This document shows positions 53,833-63,122 of a stretch of DNA of 64,000 bases, piece after piece; within the stretch, counting starts at the first letter, position 1, and the number at the start of each line of letters is the position of its first letter. The stretch covers positions 1 through 64,000 of the forward strand of contig JBCCGT010000011.1 in assembly GCA_039029135.1 (NCBI GenBank), written 5' to 3'. Both the position numbers and the translations under genes were made by a program. The notes under the pieces are model-generated. The model saw only the letters and a list, made by a program, of their open reading frames with translations, did no database searches and was not told where the DNA came from. This stretch comes from JALZVT01 sp039029135. GTDB taxonomy: Bacteria > Pseudomonadota > Gammaproteobacteria > Pseudomonadales > Azotimanducaceae.

Positions 53833-55134
53833 ATGATCACTCGAGGCACTCGAGCGCGCTACGTCGCGCGCGGCCTGGCCGCACTGCTTGCGCTGTTGGC
53901 GCTACCGGCTGCGGCTGATGACCTGAACGGCGCGAACACCGCGTGGATTCTCACCAGCACCGCGCTGGTGCTCTTCATGACCATACCGGGACTGTCGCTG
54001 TTCTACGGTGGCCTGGTACGAACGAAAAACTCGCTCAGCATCCTCATGCAGTGCTTCACGATCACCTGCATCGTGTCGATCCTCTGGCTGATCTGCGGCT
54101 ATAGCCTCGCGTTCGGCTCGGGCAATTCGTTCATCGGCGGCCTCGAGTACTTCCTGTTCGGCGGCATCATCGAAAGCTCGATGAGCGGCGACATTCCGCT
54201 GTCGCTGTTCGCACTTTTCCAGATGACGTTCGCAATCATCACGCCGGCGCTGATCGTCGGCGGCTTTGCGGAGCGCATGAAGTTCTCGTCCGTGGTCCTG
54301 TTCACGATTCTCTGGCTGCTCGCCGTCTACGCGCCGGTATGCCACTGGGTCTGGGGCGGCGGCTGGCTGGGCGACCGTGGCTTCATGGACTTCGCGGGCG
54401 GCGCCGTCGTGCACGTCACCGCGGGCACCGCGGCCCTGGTTGCTGCGATCGTGTTGGGTCCGCGCAACGGCTTTCCCGAACGGCCGCTGCCGCCGCACAA
54501 CATGACGATGACCGTGACCGGTGCGGGTATGCTTTGGGTCGGCTGGTTCGGCTTCAACGGCGGCTCGGCGCTAGCGGCCAACGGCGACGCGGCGATGGCG
54601 ATGCTGGTCACGCACATCTCCGCCGCGACCGCGGCCTTCACCTGGCTCGGCATCGAGTGGTTGAAGTACGGCAAGCCGAGCGCGCTGGGCGCGGTTACCG
54701 GCATGGTCGCGGGTCTCGGCACGATCACGCCGGCCTCCGGCTTCGTCGGCCCGGCGGGCGCGCTGATCATTGGCCTTGCTGCCGGCATCGTCTGCTACTT
54801 CGCAACCAATCTGATGAAACAGACCCTGAAGATCGACGATTCGCTCGACGTCTTTCCGGTGCACGGGGTCGGTGGCGCGTTGGGATGTCTGCTGACGGCG
54901 ATCTTCGCCAGTAACGCGCTGGGCCTGTTCAGTGGTCAGGAAGACATCTCGATTGGCTCGCAGCTTGGCGTGCAGGCGCTCGGCGTCGTCGCGACCTTCC
55001 TCTACACCGCGGTCGTGACCTGGGTGCTGCTGAAAATCGTCGGCGCCGTTCTGGGCGGCAATCGAGTCGACGAGGACACCGAAACCCAGGGGCTTGACCT
55101 GACCCAGCACAACGAGCGCGGTTACGACCTGTAA
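53833..55134 (+). CDS. amtB: Ammonium transporter
   Basis: 433 residues. A cleavable signal peptide (ending LPAAADD) is followed by eleven membrane helices. Both pore histidines are present: FAGGAVVHVTAG and DVFPVHGVGGALG; GGFAERMKFSS and MTVTGAGMLWVGWFGFNGGSAL are further hallmarks. It carries ammonium across the inner membrane as a trimer. The usual partner glnK is not adjacent. A strong GGGAGGGG Shine-Dalgarno precedes the ATG. Confidence 0.95.
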   Translation: MITRGTRARYVARGLAALLALLALPAAADDLNGANTAWILTSTALVLFMTIPGLSLFYGGLVRTKNSLSILMQCFTITCIVSILWLICGYSLAFGSGNSFIGGLEYFLFGGIIESSMSGDIPLSLFALFQMTFAIITPALIVGGFAERMKFSSVVLFTILWLLAVYAPVCHWVWGGGWLGDRGFMDFAGGAVVHVTAGTAALVAAIVLGPRNGFPERPLPPHNMTMTVTGAGMLWVGWFGFNGGSALAANGDAAMAMLVTHISAATAAFTWLGIEWLKYGKPSALGAVTGMVAGLGTITPASGFVGPAGALIIGLAAGIVCYFATNLMKQTLKIDDSLDVFPVHGVGGALGCLLTAIFASNALGLFSGQEDISIGSQLGVQALGVVATFLYTAVVTWVLLKIVGAVLGGNRVDEDTETQGLDLTQHNERGYDL

Positions 55135-55146
55135 CTGGCGCTCGCT

Positions 55147-55171
55147 GCGGAGCCCCGTCGCGGGGCTCCGC
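55147..55171. terminator. Strong hairpin after amtB
   Basis: GCGGAGCCCCG (55147-55157) pairs perfectly with CGGGGCTCCGC (55161-55171) around TCG. It lies 12 bases beyond the amtB stop, in the gap with the convergent ddl gene. There is no T run on either side, so it is terminator-like rather than a classic rho-independent terminator. Confidence 0.55.
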
Positions 55172-55213
55172 GACGCATCAGTAGGTCAGTTAGCAGCGCT
55201 TCGCTGGTCTGGC

Positions 55214-56167
55214 CTAATTGAAGGCGCGGCGCTGTGCGCTGCGGATCAATCGCGTCAGCAGATCTGGAAACGAGATGTCGGCCGCCGCGGCGCCGTCCGG
55301 ATACAGGCTGGTCGGCGTCATGCCGGGCAGCGAGTTCACCTCCAGCAACACGCAGGTACCGTCGTCGCGAACGATGAAGTCTGCGCGCGACAGATCGCGT
55401 AGCCCTAGTACGTCGTGCGCCGCGATGGCGACGGTCTGCAGCTGCTGGGTTAGCTCGTCCGGGATCGCAGCCGGCACCAGATGCCTGCTTGCGCCGGCTG
55501 CGTAGCGGTTGTGGAAGTCGTACCACTGCCCGGCGTCCGTCTCGATCTCGATCACCGGAAACGCGCTTGGGCGTTCCCCGTGAGGATCTAAGACGCCGAC
55601 CGTCATCTCGCGACCGACAACGAATTCCTCGACCAGGAGTTCACTGCCTAGCTCGAGAGCGGCAGTGACCGCGGCCTCCAGATCGCCGCCTTCGGGCAGC
55701 GGCGTGACCCCAAGCGCGGAGCCCTGCTGCATGGGTTTGATCGCGACGCGGTCGCCGAGGTGTGTCTGCACGTCCACAGCGATCGCCGCCGCGCCCTGCT
55801 CGGCGCGGTACCGGCGGTCTCTGGCCATTGGCAGGCCGCGTTCGGCGAACAGCGACTTGGCGACGCCCTTGTGCATGGCGAACGCGCTCGCCTGCGGATC
55901 CCCCCCGACGTACGGTAATCCCAGCATCTCGAGCAGTCCCTGCACCGTGCCGTCCTCGCCGGGTGGGCCGTGCAGCACCGGAAACACGACGTCCGGTCGC
56001 TGGTTGATCAAAAACGTGGGCGCGGCCGCATCCAGTTCGAGGAAACGCGCGCTGAGGCCGCTCGCACCGTCCAGCGCCGCCACGACCGCCGCGGCTGAAC
56101 TGCGCGAGACCTCGGCCTCCGCGGACGGGCCACCGGCAAGCACCACGACATCGAGCGTATCGCTCAT
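55214..56167 (-). CDS. ddl: D-alanine--D-alanine ligase
   Basis: 317 residues from the ATG at 56167. ATP-grasp features: VVVLAGGPSAEAEVSRSSAAAV, VFPVLHGPPGEDGTVQGLLEMLGLPYVGG, VAIKPMQQGSALGVTPL, LVEEFVVGREMTVGVLD, and the metal site CVLLEVNSLPGMTPTSLYPDGA. It joins two D-alanines for peptidoglycan. The start overlaps the stop of the S9 peptidase (ATGA). It lies outside any cell-wall gene cluster, so it may be one of two ddl copies in the genome. Confidence 0.92.
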   Translation of the reverse strand: MSDTLDVVVLAGGPSAEAEVSRSSAAAVVAALDGASGLSARFLELDAAAPTFLINQRPDVVFPVLHGPPGEDGTVQGLLEMLGLPYVGGDPQASAFAMHKGVAKSLFAERGLPMARDRRYRAEQGAAAIAVDVQTHLGDRVAIKPMQQGSALGVTPLPEGGDLEAAVTAALELGSELLVEEFVVGREMTVGVLDPHGERPSAFPVIEIETDAGQWYDFHNRYAAGASRHLVPAAIPDELTQQLQTVAIAAHDVLGLRDLSRADFIVRDDGTCVLLEVNSLPGMTPTSLYPDGAAAADISFPDLLTRLIRSAQRRAFN

Positions 56168-58086
56168 CCTAGGTTCTCTGCGTTGTCGATGACGAGTTCG
56201 ACGGGCGGGTCCGGGCACTCGATACCGAACACGGCGCAAAAGAACTGATACTCGGCCGCGGCGGCGCGCTGAATGTTGGGTGCCTGGCGAAAGCCGTGTC
56301 CCTCGCCCTCGAACAGCACGTGTGCCACCGGCAGCGACTTGGCCTGCAGCGCACGAACCATGGCCTCCGCCTGGTTGGGCGGCACAACGCGGTCCTCGGT
56401 GCCTTGAAAGAAGATGACCGGGCAGGAGAGGCGATCGACCGAATTGATGGGCGAACGCGCGGCCCACTCGTCCTGAGGAATGAGGTTGTCGATATAGCGT
56501 GCTTCGAACTTGTGCGTGTCCGCCGCCAGCGCGCTGATGTCGCCGATGCCGTAGTGGCTGGCCCCGGCCTGAAAGGTCGACCCGAACGTCAGCGCGGCGA
56601 GCGTGGTGTAGCCCCCCGCGCTGCCGCCGCGAATGGCTAGCCGCTGGGGATCGACCAGGCCCTGGTCTGAGAGCGCACGCGCGACGTCTTCGCAGTCTTC
56701 GACGTCAGCGATGCCCCACTGGTCCTTCAGCGCATCGCGATAGGCGCGCCCGAAGCCCGTGCTGCCACGATAGTTGACGTCGGCGACGGCCCAGCCGCGC
56801 GTTGTGTAGTACTGGATGCGCAGCGACAGCGACGTGCCGCTCGACGCCGTTGGTCCGCCGTGGCTGAGCACGAGCAGGGGCGGCAGCGACCCCGCATCCG
56901 TGGTTCGTCCTTCGGTCTGGGGCAAATAGACATTCGCGTAAATTTGCTGACCGTGCCGATTATTCAGCGACATGGGCGTCGCGATCGACAGCCGGGCGCC
57001 GTCGAACGGCAGCTCGCCCGCCTGTGCGAGCACGCGCTTGTCCCGCGTTGCCAGATCCAGAGCGACCAGCGCGGGAAAACCATCCCGGCGTCCTGCGATG
57101 AAGTGCACGACGCCGCCGATCATGCTCAGTCCGCCATACCCGGCGAAGTCCGAACAGAGAGTCTGGCGGTCGCCCGCCTTGATCAGTTCGAGCGTCGTGC
57201 CGTCGACCGCGCTGCGCACGGCGATAAGCTGCCCGTCGCCCGCGGCGATACAGTCCTGCATCCCGAACACCCATGGGGGCGATGCGTACTCCGCGTCGTC
57301 CTCGAACAGCCGGCGCTCGGCGGCGCCGTCCCACCGGTAGAGATTCCAGAAGCCGCTGCGATCGCTGGCAAAGTGCAGGTCGCCAGCGCTATTCCAAAAC
57401 GGTTGCACGACGGCCTCGTTTAACCCACCGGCGACGCGGCGACTGGGCGTCGCGGGGTCGGCAGGATTCAGCACGTGCAGCTCGGTGCCGTCCCAGGGCA
57501 TGTTCGGGTGGTCCCAAAAGATGAATGCGAGCGCGCCACCGTCGGCGCTCGCATCCGGCGCGAAGCGCGGGGCCGCGTAAAAGTCGTGGCCGCAATGCAG
57601 CGTGGATTGGCTGTGATCGTTGAGGTCGATGGCGATCAGTTCGTTGACGACGCCGTCGTCGGTGTGGCGCTCGCAGACCGCGGCCAGAAGGGTGCCGTCT
57701 GCCGCTACGTCCATGTCCGCGAAGCGCTGACTCGCATCGCCTTCCGTCAGGCTCACTGGTTGGGCGCCCTCGTCGCGCCAGTCGAGCCGATAGAGATTCT
57801 GATCTTCAAAGTTGACGAAGAAGAGGCCGCGATCTGTCGCGCGAAAGGCCCCGCCGCCGTATTCGTGCGCGCGACTGCGCACGTTGTATGGGGCGGGAGT
57901 GAGCTCGCGGCCCCCGCGCTCGCTGTAGAGCACCAGCGTGCAGCGGCCGCCTTCCTCGGGCCGCGACTCGAGATAGATCAGCGCATCGCCCACGGCCTGC
58001 AGGTCCACAAAGTCTTTCACGCCCTGTGTGAGCGCCGCGGCGGTCAGGTCTGAGGGCCAGCTGCCGTACGGTTTCCCCGCGTTCAT
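56164..58086 (-). CDS. S9 family serine peptidase (prolyl oligopeptidase type)
   Basis: 640 residues from the ATG at 58086, which has GGGGATGAG upstream; an ATG at 58125 would add 13 residues of a GDEP repeat. An N-terminal beta-propeller of about 370 residues is followed by an alpha/beta-hydrolase domain: LLVLSHGGPTASSG, RGSTGFGRAYRDALKDQWGIADVEDC, the nucleophile in IRGGSAGGYTTLAAL, the aspartate in FFQGTEDRVVPPNQAE and the histidine in FEGEGHGFRQ. This matches cytosolic acylaminoacyl peptidase or dipeptidyl aminopeptidase-like enzymes. Coupling to ddl hints at a link with D-amino-acid peptides, which is inference only. Confidence 0.92.
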   Translation of the reverse strand: MNAGKPYGSWPSDLTAAALTQGVKDFVDLQAVGDALIYLESRPEEGGRCTLVLYSERGGRELTPAPYNVRSRAHEYGGGAFRATDRGLFFVNFEDQNLYRLDWRDEGAQPVSLTEGDASQRFADMDVAADGTLLAAVCERHTDDGVVNELIAIDLNDHSQSTLHCGHDFYAAPRFAPDASADGGALAFIFWDHPNMPWDGTELHVLNPADPATPSRRVAGGLNEAVVQPFWNSAGDLHFASDRSGFWNLYRWDGAAERRLFEDDAEYASPPWVFGMQDCIAAGDGQLIAVRSAVDGTTLELIKAGDRQTLCSDFAGYGGLSMIGGVVHFIAGRRDGFPALVALDLATRDKRVLAQAGELPFDGARLSIATPMSLNNRHGQQIYANVYLPQTEGRTTDAGSLPPLLVLSHGGPTASSGTSLSLRIQYYTTRGWAVADVNYRGSTGFGRAYRDALKDQWGIADVEDCEDVARALSDQGLVDPQRLAIRGGSAGGYTTLAALTFGSTFQAGASHYGIGDISALAADTHKFEARYIDNLIPQDEWAARSPINSVDRLSCPVIFFQGTEDRVVPPNQAEAMVRALQAKSLPVAHVLFEGEGHGFRQAPNIQRAAAAEYQFFCAVFGIECPDPPVELVIDNAENLG

Positions 58087-58129
58087 GTTTGGCTCATCCC
58101 CTGGCTCATCTCCTGGCTTGTGCATCGGC

Positions 58130-58693
58130 TCATCGGAAGGTGTCTTGGCGATAGAGCGTGTCGCGCTCGTCGACGCACGTCCAGCGTTCGTGATCGCGCC
58201 ACGCGCCGGCGATGTAGAGAAACTGACGCGCGAGACCTTCGAACTCGAAGCCGCAGCGGCGTACCAGATTGAGACTGCGGGTGTTGTCCGGCTGAATGTT
58301 CGCCTCCAGGCGATGCAGCCTCAGGGTGTCGAAGGCGTACGCCTTGACGAGTTCCAGGCCCTCGCTCATGTAGCCGCTGCCGACGAACGGAGCACCGACG
58401 TAGTAACCGAGCGTCGCGCTCAGAAACGTACCGCGGACGATGTTGTTCAGATTGATCGCGCCGACGATGGAATCATCGGCGTAGCGACAAATCAAAAAGC
58501 CTTCGTGATCTTCCCGAGCGATACGCGCGAGATACTGATTGAACGCGGCGGCGTTGGTAGGCGGCGTGATCCATGGGTGGTGCAGCGACCGGCTGCTTGC
58601 CATCAGATTGGTGAACTCGCTGCGGTCGCCGCTGCGCGCGTGACGAAAGTAAACGCGAGCCGCGACCTGATCCAGCACACGCTGTTCGCTCAT
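58130..58693 (-). CDS. GNAT-family N-acetyltransferase (RimJ-like)
   Basis: 187 residues from the ATG at 58693; the longer frame upstream is arginine-rich noise. GNAT features: VGAINLNNIVRGTFLSATLGYYVGAPFVGSGYMSEGLELVKAYAFDTLRLHRLEANIQPDNTRSLNLVRRCGFEFEG, with the acetyl-CoA loop in APFVGSGYMSE. This is the RimJ/RimL subfamily that acetylates protein N-termini or similar amines. It lies upstream of the S9 peptidase gene on the same strand, 43 bases before its start. Confidence 0.9.
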   Translation of the reverse strand: MSEQRVLDQVAARVYFRHARSGDRSEFTNLMASSRSLHHPWITPPTNAAAFNQYLARIAREDHEGFLICRYADDSIVGAINLNNIVRGTFLSATLGYYVGAPFVGSGYMSEGLELVKAYAFDTLRLHRLEANIQPDNTRSLNLVRRCGFEFEGLARQFLYIAGAWRDHERWTCVDERDTLYRQDTFR

Positions 58694-58757
58694 GCGGCGG
58701 CCTTTGCTGTCGCGGCTTTGTCTGTCTCGGCATTGTCTTTCGGGCCGACGATTGGCA

Positions 58758-58997
58758 CTAGCGTGGCTCCTTGCCCAGGGCGCGCGCGGCGCGTATCTCA
58801 AGCTGGAAAATTTCCCACAGACTCGGCGGTATCATCGCCAGCCCCAGCGTGAGGAAGTGTAGCCCCTGCCAGCGAAAATCCGCTCCAAACGGCATGATAC
58901 CGACGAGCGTAAACCGGTCTGCCTGCCAGCTGAGCAAACCATAGGTGAACAAGCAGAAGCCGGTGGCGAGCAGCATGAAGCGCAGAAAATAGTGCAT
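58758..58997 (-). CDS. Small two-helix membrane protein, unknown
   Basis: 79 residues. Hydrophobic segments at about 5-24 and 44-63 are joined by a polar loop (SWQADRFTLVGIMPFGADFRWQG). The C-terminus is charged. I do not recognise a family. The gene lies between the C39-like and GNAT genes on the same strand, 21 bases after the former. Confidence 0.6.
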   Translation of the reverse strand: MHYFLRFMLLATGFCLFTYGLLSWQADRFTLVGIMPFGADFRWQGLHFLTLGLAMIPPSLWEIFQLEIRAARALGKEPR

Positions 58998-59018
58998 GGT
59001 CAGGCACGTTGGACGCGG

Positions 59019-59966
59019 TCAGTTTTCCACGATATAAGCTACACCGCGTTCGTACAACCAAGCCCGCTCGAACGCCTGTCGCGGGTAGCGACGGGACACG
59101 TCGCCGGGCAGGCTCGCGGCCGGATCGTTCACGTACACCCAGTGCGCGTCGCATCCGGTGACGACGAGCAAGTGCCCGCCAGTACGCTCAAGCGGGGCGC
59201 CAGGCAGTTCGCCGGACCCGAAGCGAACGCTGGCGACGAACGGCCCGGGCAGTGCGTGAAGATCCGACCAATCGCTGCACAGCTCAACCGCGGCCACGAC
59301 GTTGTGGCGACCCGCCTCGCGCAGGTTGTGTGGCCAGACGCCAAACAGTCCGCTGCGCGGATCGCGGCAGCGGAGGGCGAAGTCCCGGGCTGTCGGCAGG
59401 CTCGGCGCCTCGAGATGGCGTAGCAGCATGAGCAGCGCGCAGGGGCTGCAGGCATGATCCCGGATGGCTGGGGGTAGCAGCCGCTGCGACAGTCCGGGTA
59501 TCGATACACGGGCTCGCCCGATTGCGTCGGCCCGGCTGATTGAGGACAGGCGCTCGGGGCGCTGGCTGATGCACAGCAGATAATCGCGCGGCACTTCGGC
59601 GAGATTGGTATGCAGCGTCAGCATGCCGCCCGTGAGGTCCGCGTCCAGGCGAAAAACGTCTACTAGCGACGACACGCCTACCGCCTCGCCGCTGGCGCTG
59701 AGATCTTCCTCACCAATCGCCTGTAGCCAGCTAACGCCGGTTTGTCCGTGCAGCGAGACGACATATGATGGCTGTGCCTCGCCGGGCACCGTGAAGCTCG
59801 GGAGCAGCAGCGTGCCGGCCGACAGCGTACCCAGGCTCGAAAGATCAACGCTTGCGGTCAGTCCCGCGTCGGCAGCGCTGGGTGCTTGCCACACCAGCGT
59901 GTCGCTCACGGGTAACGGGTAGCGCTCGCGGGAGCGACCGGCGCCAAAGCGGAGGACGCGCGTCAT
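59019..59966 (-). CDS. C39-like peptidase-domain protein with N-terminal beta domain
   Basis: 315 residues. The C-terminal half has a papain-like C39 arrangement: cysteine in DHACSPCALLMLLRHLEAP, histidine in ERTGGHLLVVTGCDAHWVYVNDPAAS, with the aspartate of NDPA as third residue. The N-terminal 150 residues look beta-rich (VDLSSLGTLSAGTLLLPSFTVPGEAQ) and may bind substrate. No signal peptide is evident. C39-like proteins include peptidases and amidases; substrate unknown. It diverges from the glutaredoxin-like gene. Confidence 0.75.
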   Translation of the reverse strand: MTRVLRFGAGRSRERYPLPVSDTLVWQAPSAADAGLTASVDLSSLGTLSAGTLLLPSFTVPGEAQPSYVVSLHGQTGVSWLQAIGEEDLSASGEAVGVSSLVDVFRLDADLTGGMLTLHTNLAEVPRDYLLCISQRPERLSSISRADAIGRARVSIPGLSQRLLPPAIRDHACSPCALLMLLRHLEAPSLPTARDFALRCRDPRSGLFGVWPHNLREAGRHNVVAAVELCSDWSDLHALPGPFVASVRFGSGELPGAPLERTGGHLLVVTGCDAHWVYVNDPAASLPGDVSRRYPRQAFERAWLYERGVAYIVEN

Positions 59967-60140
59967 CGTGACTCGCTCGCGCCACCCTCATGGCGCAGCG
60001 GGCGGCGTACAGGGTGGAGCACAAGCACGCCTACCACATCGCAAAGCGCGCTGTGCCGCAGCGGGAACCCTTTGCGCGCAGGGCAGATAAACAATCGATC
60101 GTTGAACGAGTGGCTTCTTTGATAACGGTGTCTACGCAAC

Positions 60141-60413
60141 ATGAGTAACCCCCAACTGCTGCTGTATAGCACCGCACACTGTAGTGCCTGCGAGCAGGCG
60201 CTCGATCTGCTGTTCGGCCATCGTGCAGTCGCCGGCCTGCAGCTGCAGGTGGTTGAGGTGGCGGACGACGATGAATTGCTCGCCCGCTACGGGGAGCACG
60301 TGCCCGTGCTGCGAGTTGCAATCGGGCGCCGGCGGGACGGGGCAGGTGAGCTGCGCTGGCCGTTCACCGCCGACGATATCGATGCGGCGCTTGCGAGCGC
60401 GGTCGACGACTAA
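60141..60413 (+). CDS. Glutaredoxin-like protein (DUF836 type)
   Basis: 90 residues with a thioredoxin fold. The active site CSAC sits in LLLYSTAHCSACEQALDLLFG, and the cis-proline in EHVPVLRV. This is the short glutaredoxin-like group found in many proteobacteria; its partners are unknown. It converges with the transglycosylase gene after 20 bases. Confidence 0.88.
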   Translation: MSNPQLLLYSTAHCSACEQALDLLFGHRAVAGLQLQVVEVADDDELLARYGEHVPVLRVAIGRRRDGAGELRWPFTADDIDAALASAVDD

Positions 60414-60433
60414 AGGCGTGTGCACCGCGGCCG

Positions 60434-62386
60434 CTACATCACGCGATATTCGAACGGGAACAGCAACGGCTCCGGTTTGCCGCGACGCTTTGAATACAGG
60501 TGGTTGAAGGCGAGCACGCTTTTCACGTAACCGCGGGTCTCGCGGAACGGAATCGATTCGATCCAGATCTCCATCGGCACGCCGCGTTGGCCCTCGATCC
60601 AGCGATCGACCCGGCGCTCGCCCGCATTGTAGGCGGCAAACGCCAGCGGCCGTTGATGGTTGTAGCGCTCGAGCAGCCGCGCAAGATACTCGCTCGCAAT
60701 CCGTATGTTGATGGCGGGTTCGTACAGATCGAGCGTCGTCGGAGTTCGCAGACCGGCCAGCTTCGCGGTATGTCGCGCCGTGCTAGGAAGCAGCTGCATC
60801 AGGCCGCGAGCGTCGGCCGATGAGCGGGCCCGGTAGCCGAAGGCGCTCTCCTGACGCGTCACAGCCAACAGCGTGCTGACCGGGATGTGCGTCGCGTGGC
60901 TGGCTTTGGCATACAGCGAGTCGAACGCTTCGGGGAACCGCAGGTTCAGATCGTCGTGCAACCCCGCCGCGTTGGCCGCGATGATCGACTGATCGAGCCA
61001 GCCGTGCCGCGCCGCAATTTGCGCGGCTGCGATGCGCTCGTCGTCTTCCAGCGTCTTGAACGCTTCGCGCCATTCCCTGCGCGCGTGGAAATTCTCTTCG
61101 ACGGCAAACAGCTCAAGCGCCCGCTGCACCCCGGGACGACCCGCAACCGCTTCCTGCAGCTCCGGCAGTTCCGGACTGGCCTGATGGTGGAGCTGGCTAT
61201 CGACCCCGTCCTGTAAGGCGGTGAGAAAGCCGTAGTAGTGACGCTGTTCGGCCAGCGGCTCGGCGTCGCTCGCGGCGGCGCGGGCGTTCAGGCGCTCGCT
61301 GGAGTACTCGTGCCAGAAGCGCCACTCGGGATCCTGGCGGCGCCGTTCCGGCAGGCGGGCCGTCCAGCGACGCACCGCGCCCCAGTTGCGATTGCGCACG
61401 CCTTCGCGGGCGATGCGTTCCAGTGTTGTGACCGAGAAGCCGCGGGCGATGTCGTCACTGACCGGCGGAAACAGATTGTCCTCGGCGGCTTCGAGCGCCA
61501 GCGTCGCCTCGATGTCCAGCACGCTTGCACCGGAGAACTCATGGCTTACGCGCGCCGTCAGCCAGATCGTACGCGCCTCCTGGGGCCGGCTTCGGGCCAG
61601 CCGACGAATCCCGTGGGCGAGGATGACGCGATTTCGCGGCGTGTCCGCACGCAGCTGCGCGGGCTTGAAGCGCGTCCTCGGATGGGTGTGCGCACCCAGG
61701 AACGCGTTGGCATCGGCGCGTGCGCTGGCGGTCTTCATGAGGCGCGACAGATAGCGGCCCAGCGAGACTTCGTTGCGCGCCAGCGCCAGCGTCAGTCGCT
61801 GCCAGACCAGCTCGTCGGTGAGCAGTCCCGCATCGATCCAGGTGCGAAACAGCGAATCACAGGCCTTCGGCTGAGATTTGCCCACGAGCCACAGGGGTGG
61901 TACGGCCGCCAGCGCCTCGTCGCGATCGCCCGTGCGATAAACGGCGCGCAGGTAGTAGCAGCGTCGCGTTGCCGAGCGTGTGTCGCGGAAGTTGTCTCGA
62001 TATTCGCGCCAGCGATTTTGACCCGGCAGCTCCAGCAGCCAGGCGTCCAGCAGGCGTTCTTCCAGGTCGAGCACCGAGTGTTCGCGACCGAAGCGCTCGA
62101 TGTCCGCGCGGCGTAGCGCTTTGAGGCGCACCCGATGATCGAAGTAGGCGAGGTAGGGGGCCAGGACGTAGTCCTGTAGCTGGGCGGCGCGGCGTTCGAA
62201 TTCTGCGCGTCTGCCGGCCCGAACTGCGCGCACGGCCAGGCGAAATTCGCGCCGCTGCTGCAGCGTTTTTTGCTCGGCGGCATAGGCCTGGCCCGCGGCT
62301 TTCGAGCTATGCGCGAGACTGCCAGCGAGTGCGACGGCGATGACGAGCAGCAGCGCGCCGCAGAACTTGGTCGCAGCGTTTGGCAT
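60434..62386 (-). CDS. slt: Soluble lytic murein transglycosylase
   Basis: 650 residues, very near E. coli Slt70 (645). A signal peptide (LLVIAVALAGSLAHS) leads to a long superhelical U-domain, a linker domain, and the C-terminal lysozyme-like domain with the catalytic glutamate in LLAVTRQESAFGYRARSSADARGLMQLLPSTA and SEYLARLLERYNHQRPLAFAAYNAGERRVDRW. It cleaves peptidoglycan glycan strands in the periplasm, leaving 1,6-anhydromuramyl ends. It is followed by nothing on this strand and is preceded by the UspA gene. Confidence 0.95.
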   Translation of the reverse strand: MPNAATKFCGALLLVIAVALAGSLAHSSKAAGQAYAAEQKTLQQRREFRLAVRAVRAGRRAEFERRAAQLQDYVLAPYLAYFDHRVRLKALRRADIERFGREHSVLDLEERLLDAWLLELPGQNRWREYRDNFRDTRSATRRCYYLRAVYRTGDRDEALAAVPPLWLVGKSQPKACDSLFRTWIDAGLLTDELVWQRLTLALARNEVSLGRYLSRLMKTASARADANAFLGAHTHPRTRFKPAQLRADTPRNRVILAHGIRRLARSRPQEARTIWLTARVSHEFSGASVLDIEATLALEAAEDNLFPPVSDDIARGFSVTTLERIAREGVRNRNWGAVRRWTARLPERRRQDPEWRFWHEYSSERLNARAAASDAEPLAEQRHYYGFLTALQDGVDSQLHHQASPELPELQEAVAGRPGVQRALELFAVEENFHARREWREAFKTLEDDERIAAAQIAARHGWLDQSIIAANAAGLHDDLNLRFPEAFDSLYAKASHATHIPVSTLLAVTRQESAFGYRARSSADARGLMQLLPSTARHTAKLAGLRTPTTLDLYEPAINIRIASEYLARLLERYNHQRPLAFAAYNAGERRVDRWIEGQRGVPMEIWIESIPFRETRGYVKSVLAFNHLYSKRRGKPEPLLFPFEYRVM

Positions 62387-62407
62387 CAGGCGCGGATCGA
62401 GGTCGGC

Positions 62408-62851
62408 TCAGGCTTCATCCTGGCCAACTCGCACGGCGAGCACGTCGCAGGTCGCCCCGTGCAACACCCCGTTTGCCGTGGAACCCAGCAACAGCGCCAG
62501 GCCGTGGCGACCGTGAGAACCCACGACGATCACATCGGCGCCGAGTTCGATCGCCAGGCGATGAATCTCGCTGTCAGGACGGCCAAAGATGAGGTGTTGA
62601 TGGTTCTCGCCGATGTGTTGTTCGGCGGCAAACTCGGCGAGGTGACGCTTCGCCTGTTCGTGAATTTGATCCTGCACCGACGAGACATCCATCGGAATGT
62701 CGCCGCCATAGGCGAGGCTCAGCGGTTCGATGACGTGTACGACGTGCAGTTCGGTCGGGCCGGGCTCGGCCAGCGCGCGGGCGCGCTGCGCCACGGTCAA
62801 GGATTCTTCGGTCAGATCGACCGCCAGCAGTATGCAGTTGTAGCCTTGCAA
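62408..62851 (-). CDS. Universal stress protein (UspA family)
   Basis: 147 residues. It begins NCILLAVDLTEES and ends with VIVVGSHGRHGLALLLGSTANGVLHGATCDVLAVRV, the UspA pattern. The glycine-rich stretch resembles the ATP-binding version, but the spacing is one residue shorter than the usual G-x2-G-x9-G[ST], so nucleotide binding is uncertain. The gene lies 21 bases upstream of slt on the same strand. Confidence 0.93.
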   Translation of the reverse strand: MQGYNCILLAVDLTEESLTVAQRARALAEPGPTELHVVHVIEPLSLAYGGDIPMDVSSVQDQIHEQAKRHLAEFAAEQHIGENHQHLIFGRPDSEIHRLAIELGADVIVVGSHGRHGLALLLGSTANGVLHGATCDVLAVRVGQDEA

Positions 62852-63122
62852 GCCGCTTTACCCGGGCGTTGTACTCAGGGAGTAGACGCCCGCGACCTTA
62901 CACCACTCTCCGGCGACGGCTCAACTCGCGCGGCGGGGTGCGGCGGGGTGGGGCGGGTGAGGTCGATTGGGGTGGCGATCGAGTAGATTCGGCGCCGCGT
63001 CGGGCCGTTGTGAGACCGCCGTCCTGCGCCCGCTTTCGGCAAAACAGCGGTGTTGCGGGCGTGCCCCCAGGACGGTCTAGTATGCGCGTCTGTCCAGGCA
63101 CTCCGAGGAGGCCCGTATCACC

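Noticed and set aside
53442..53918. Rightward open frame upstream of and into amtB
   Set aside because: No family resemblance, and its 3' part is amtB read in another frame.
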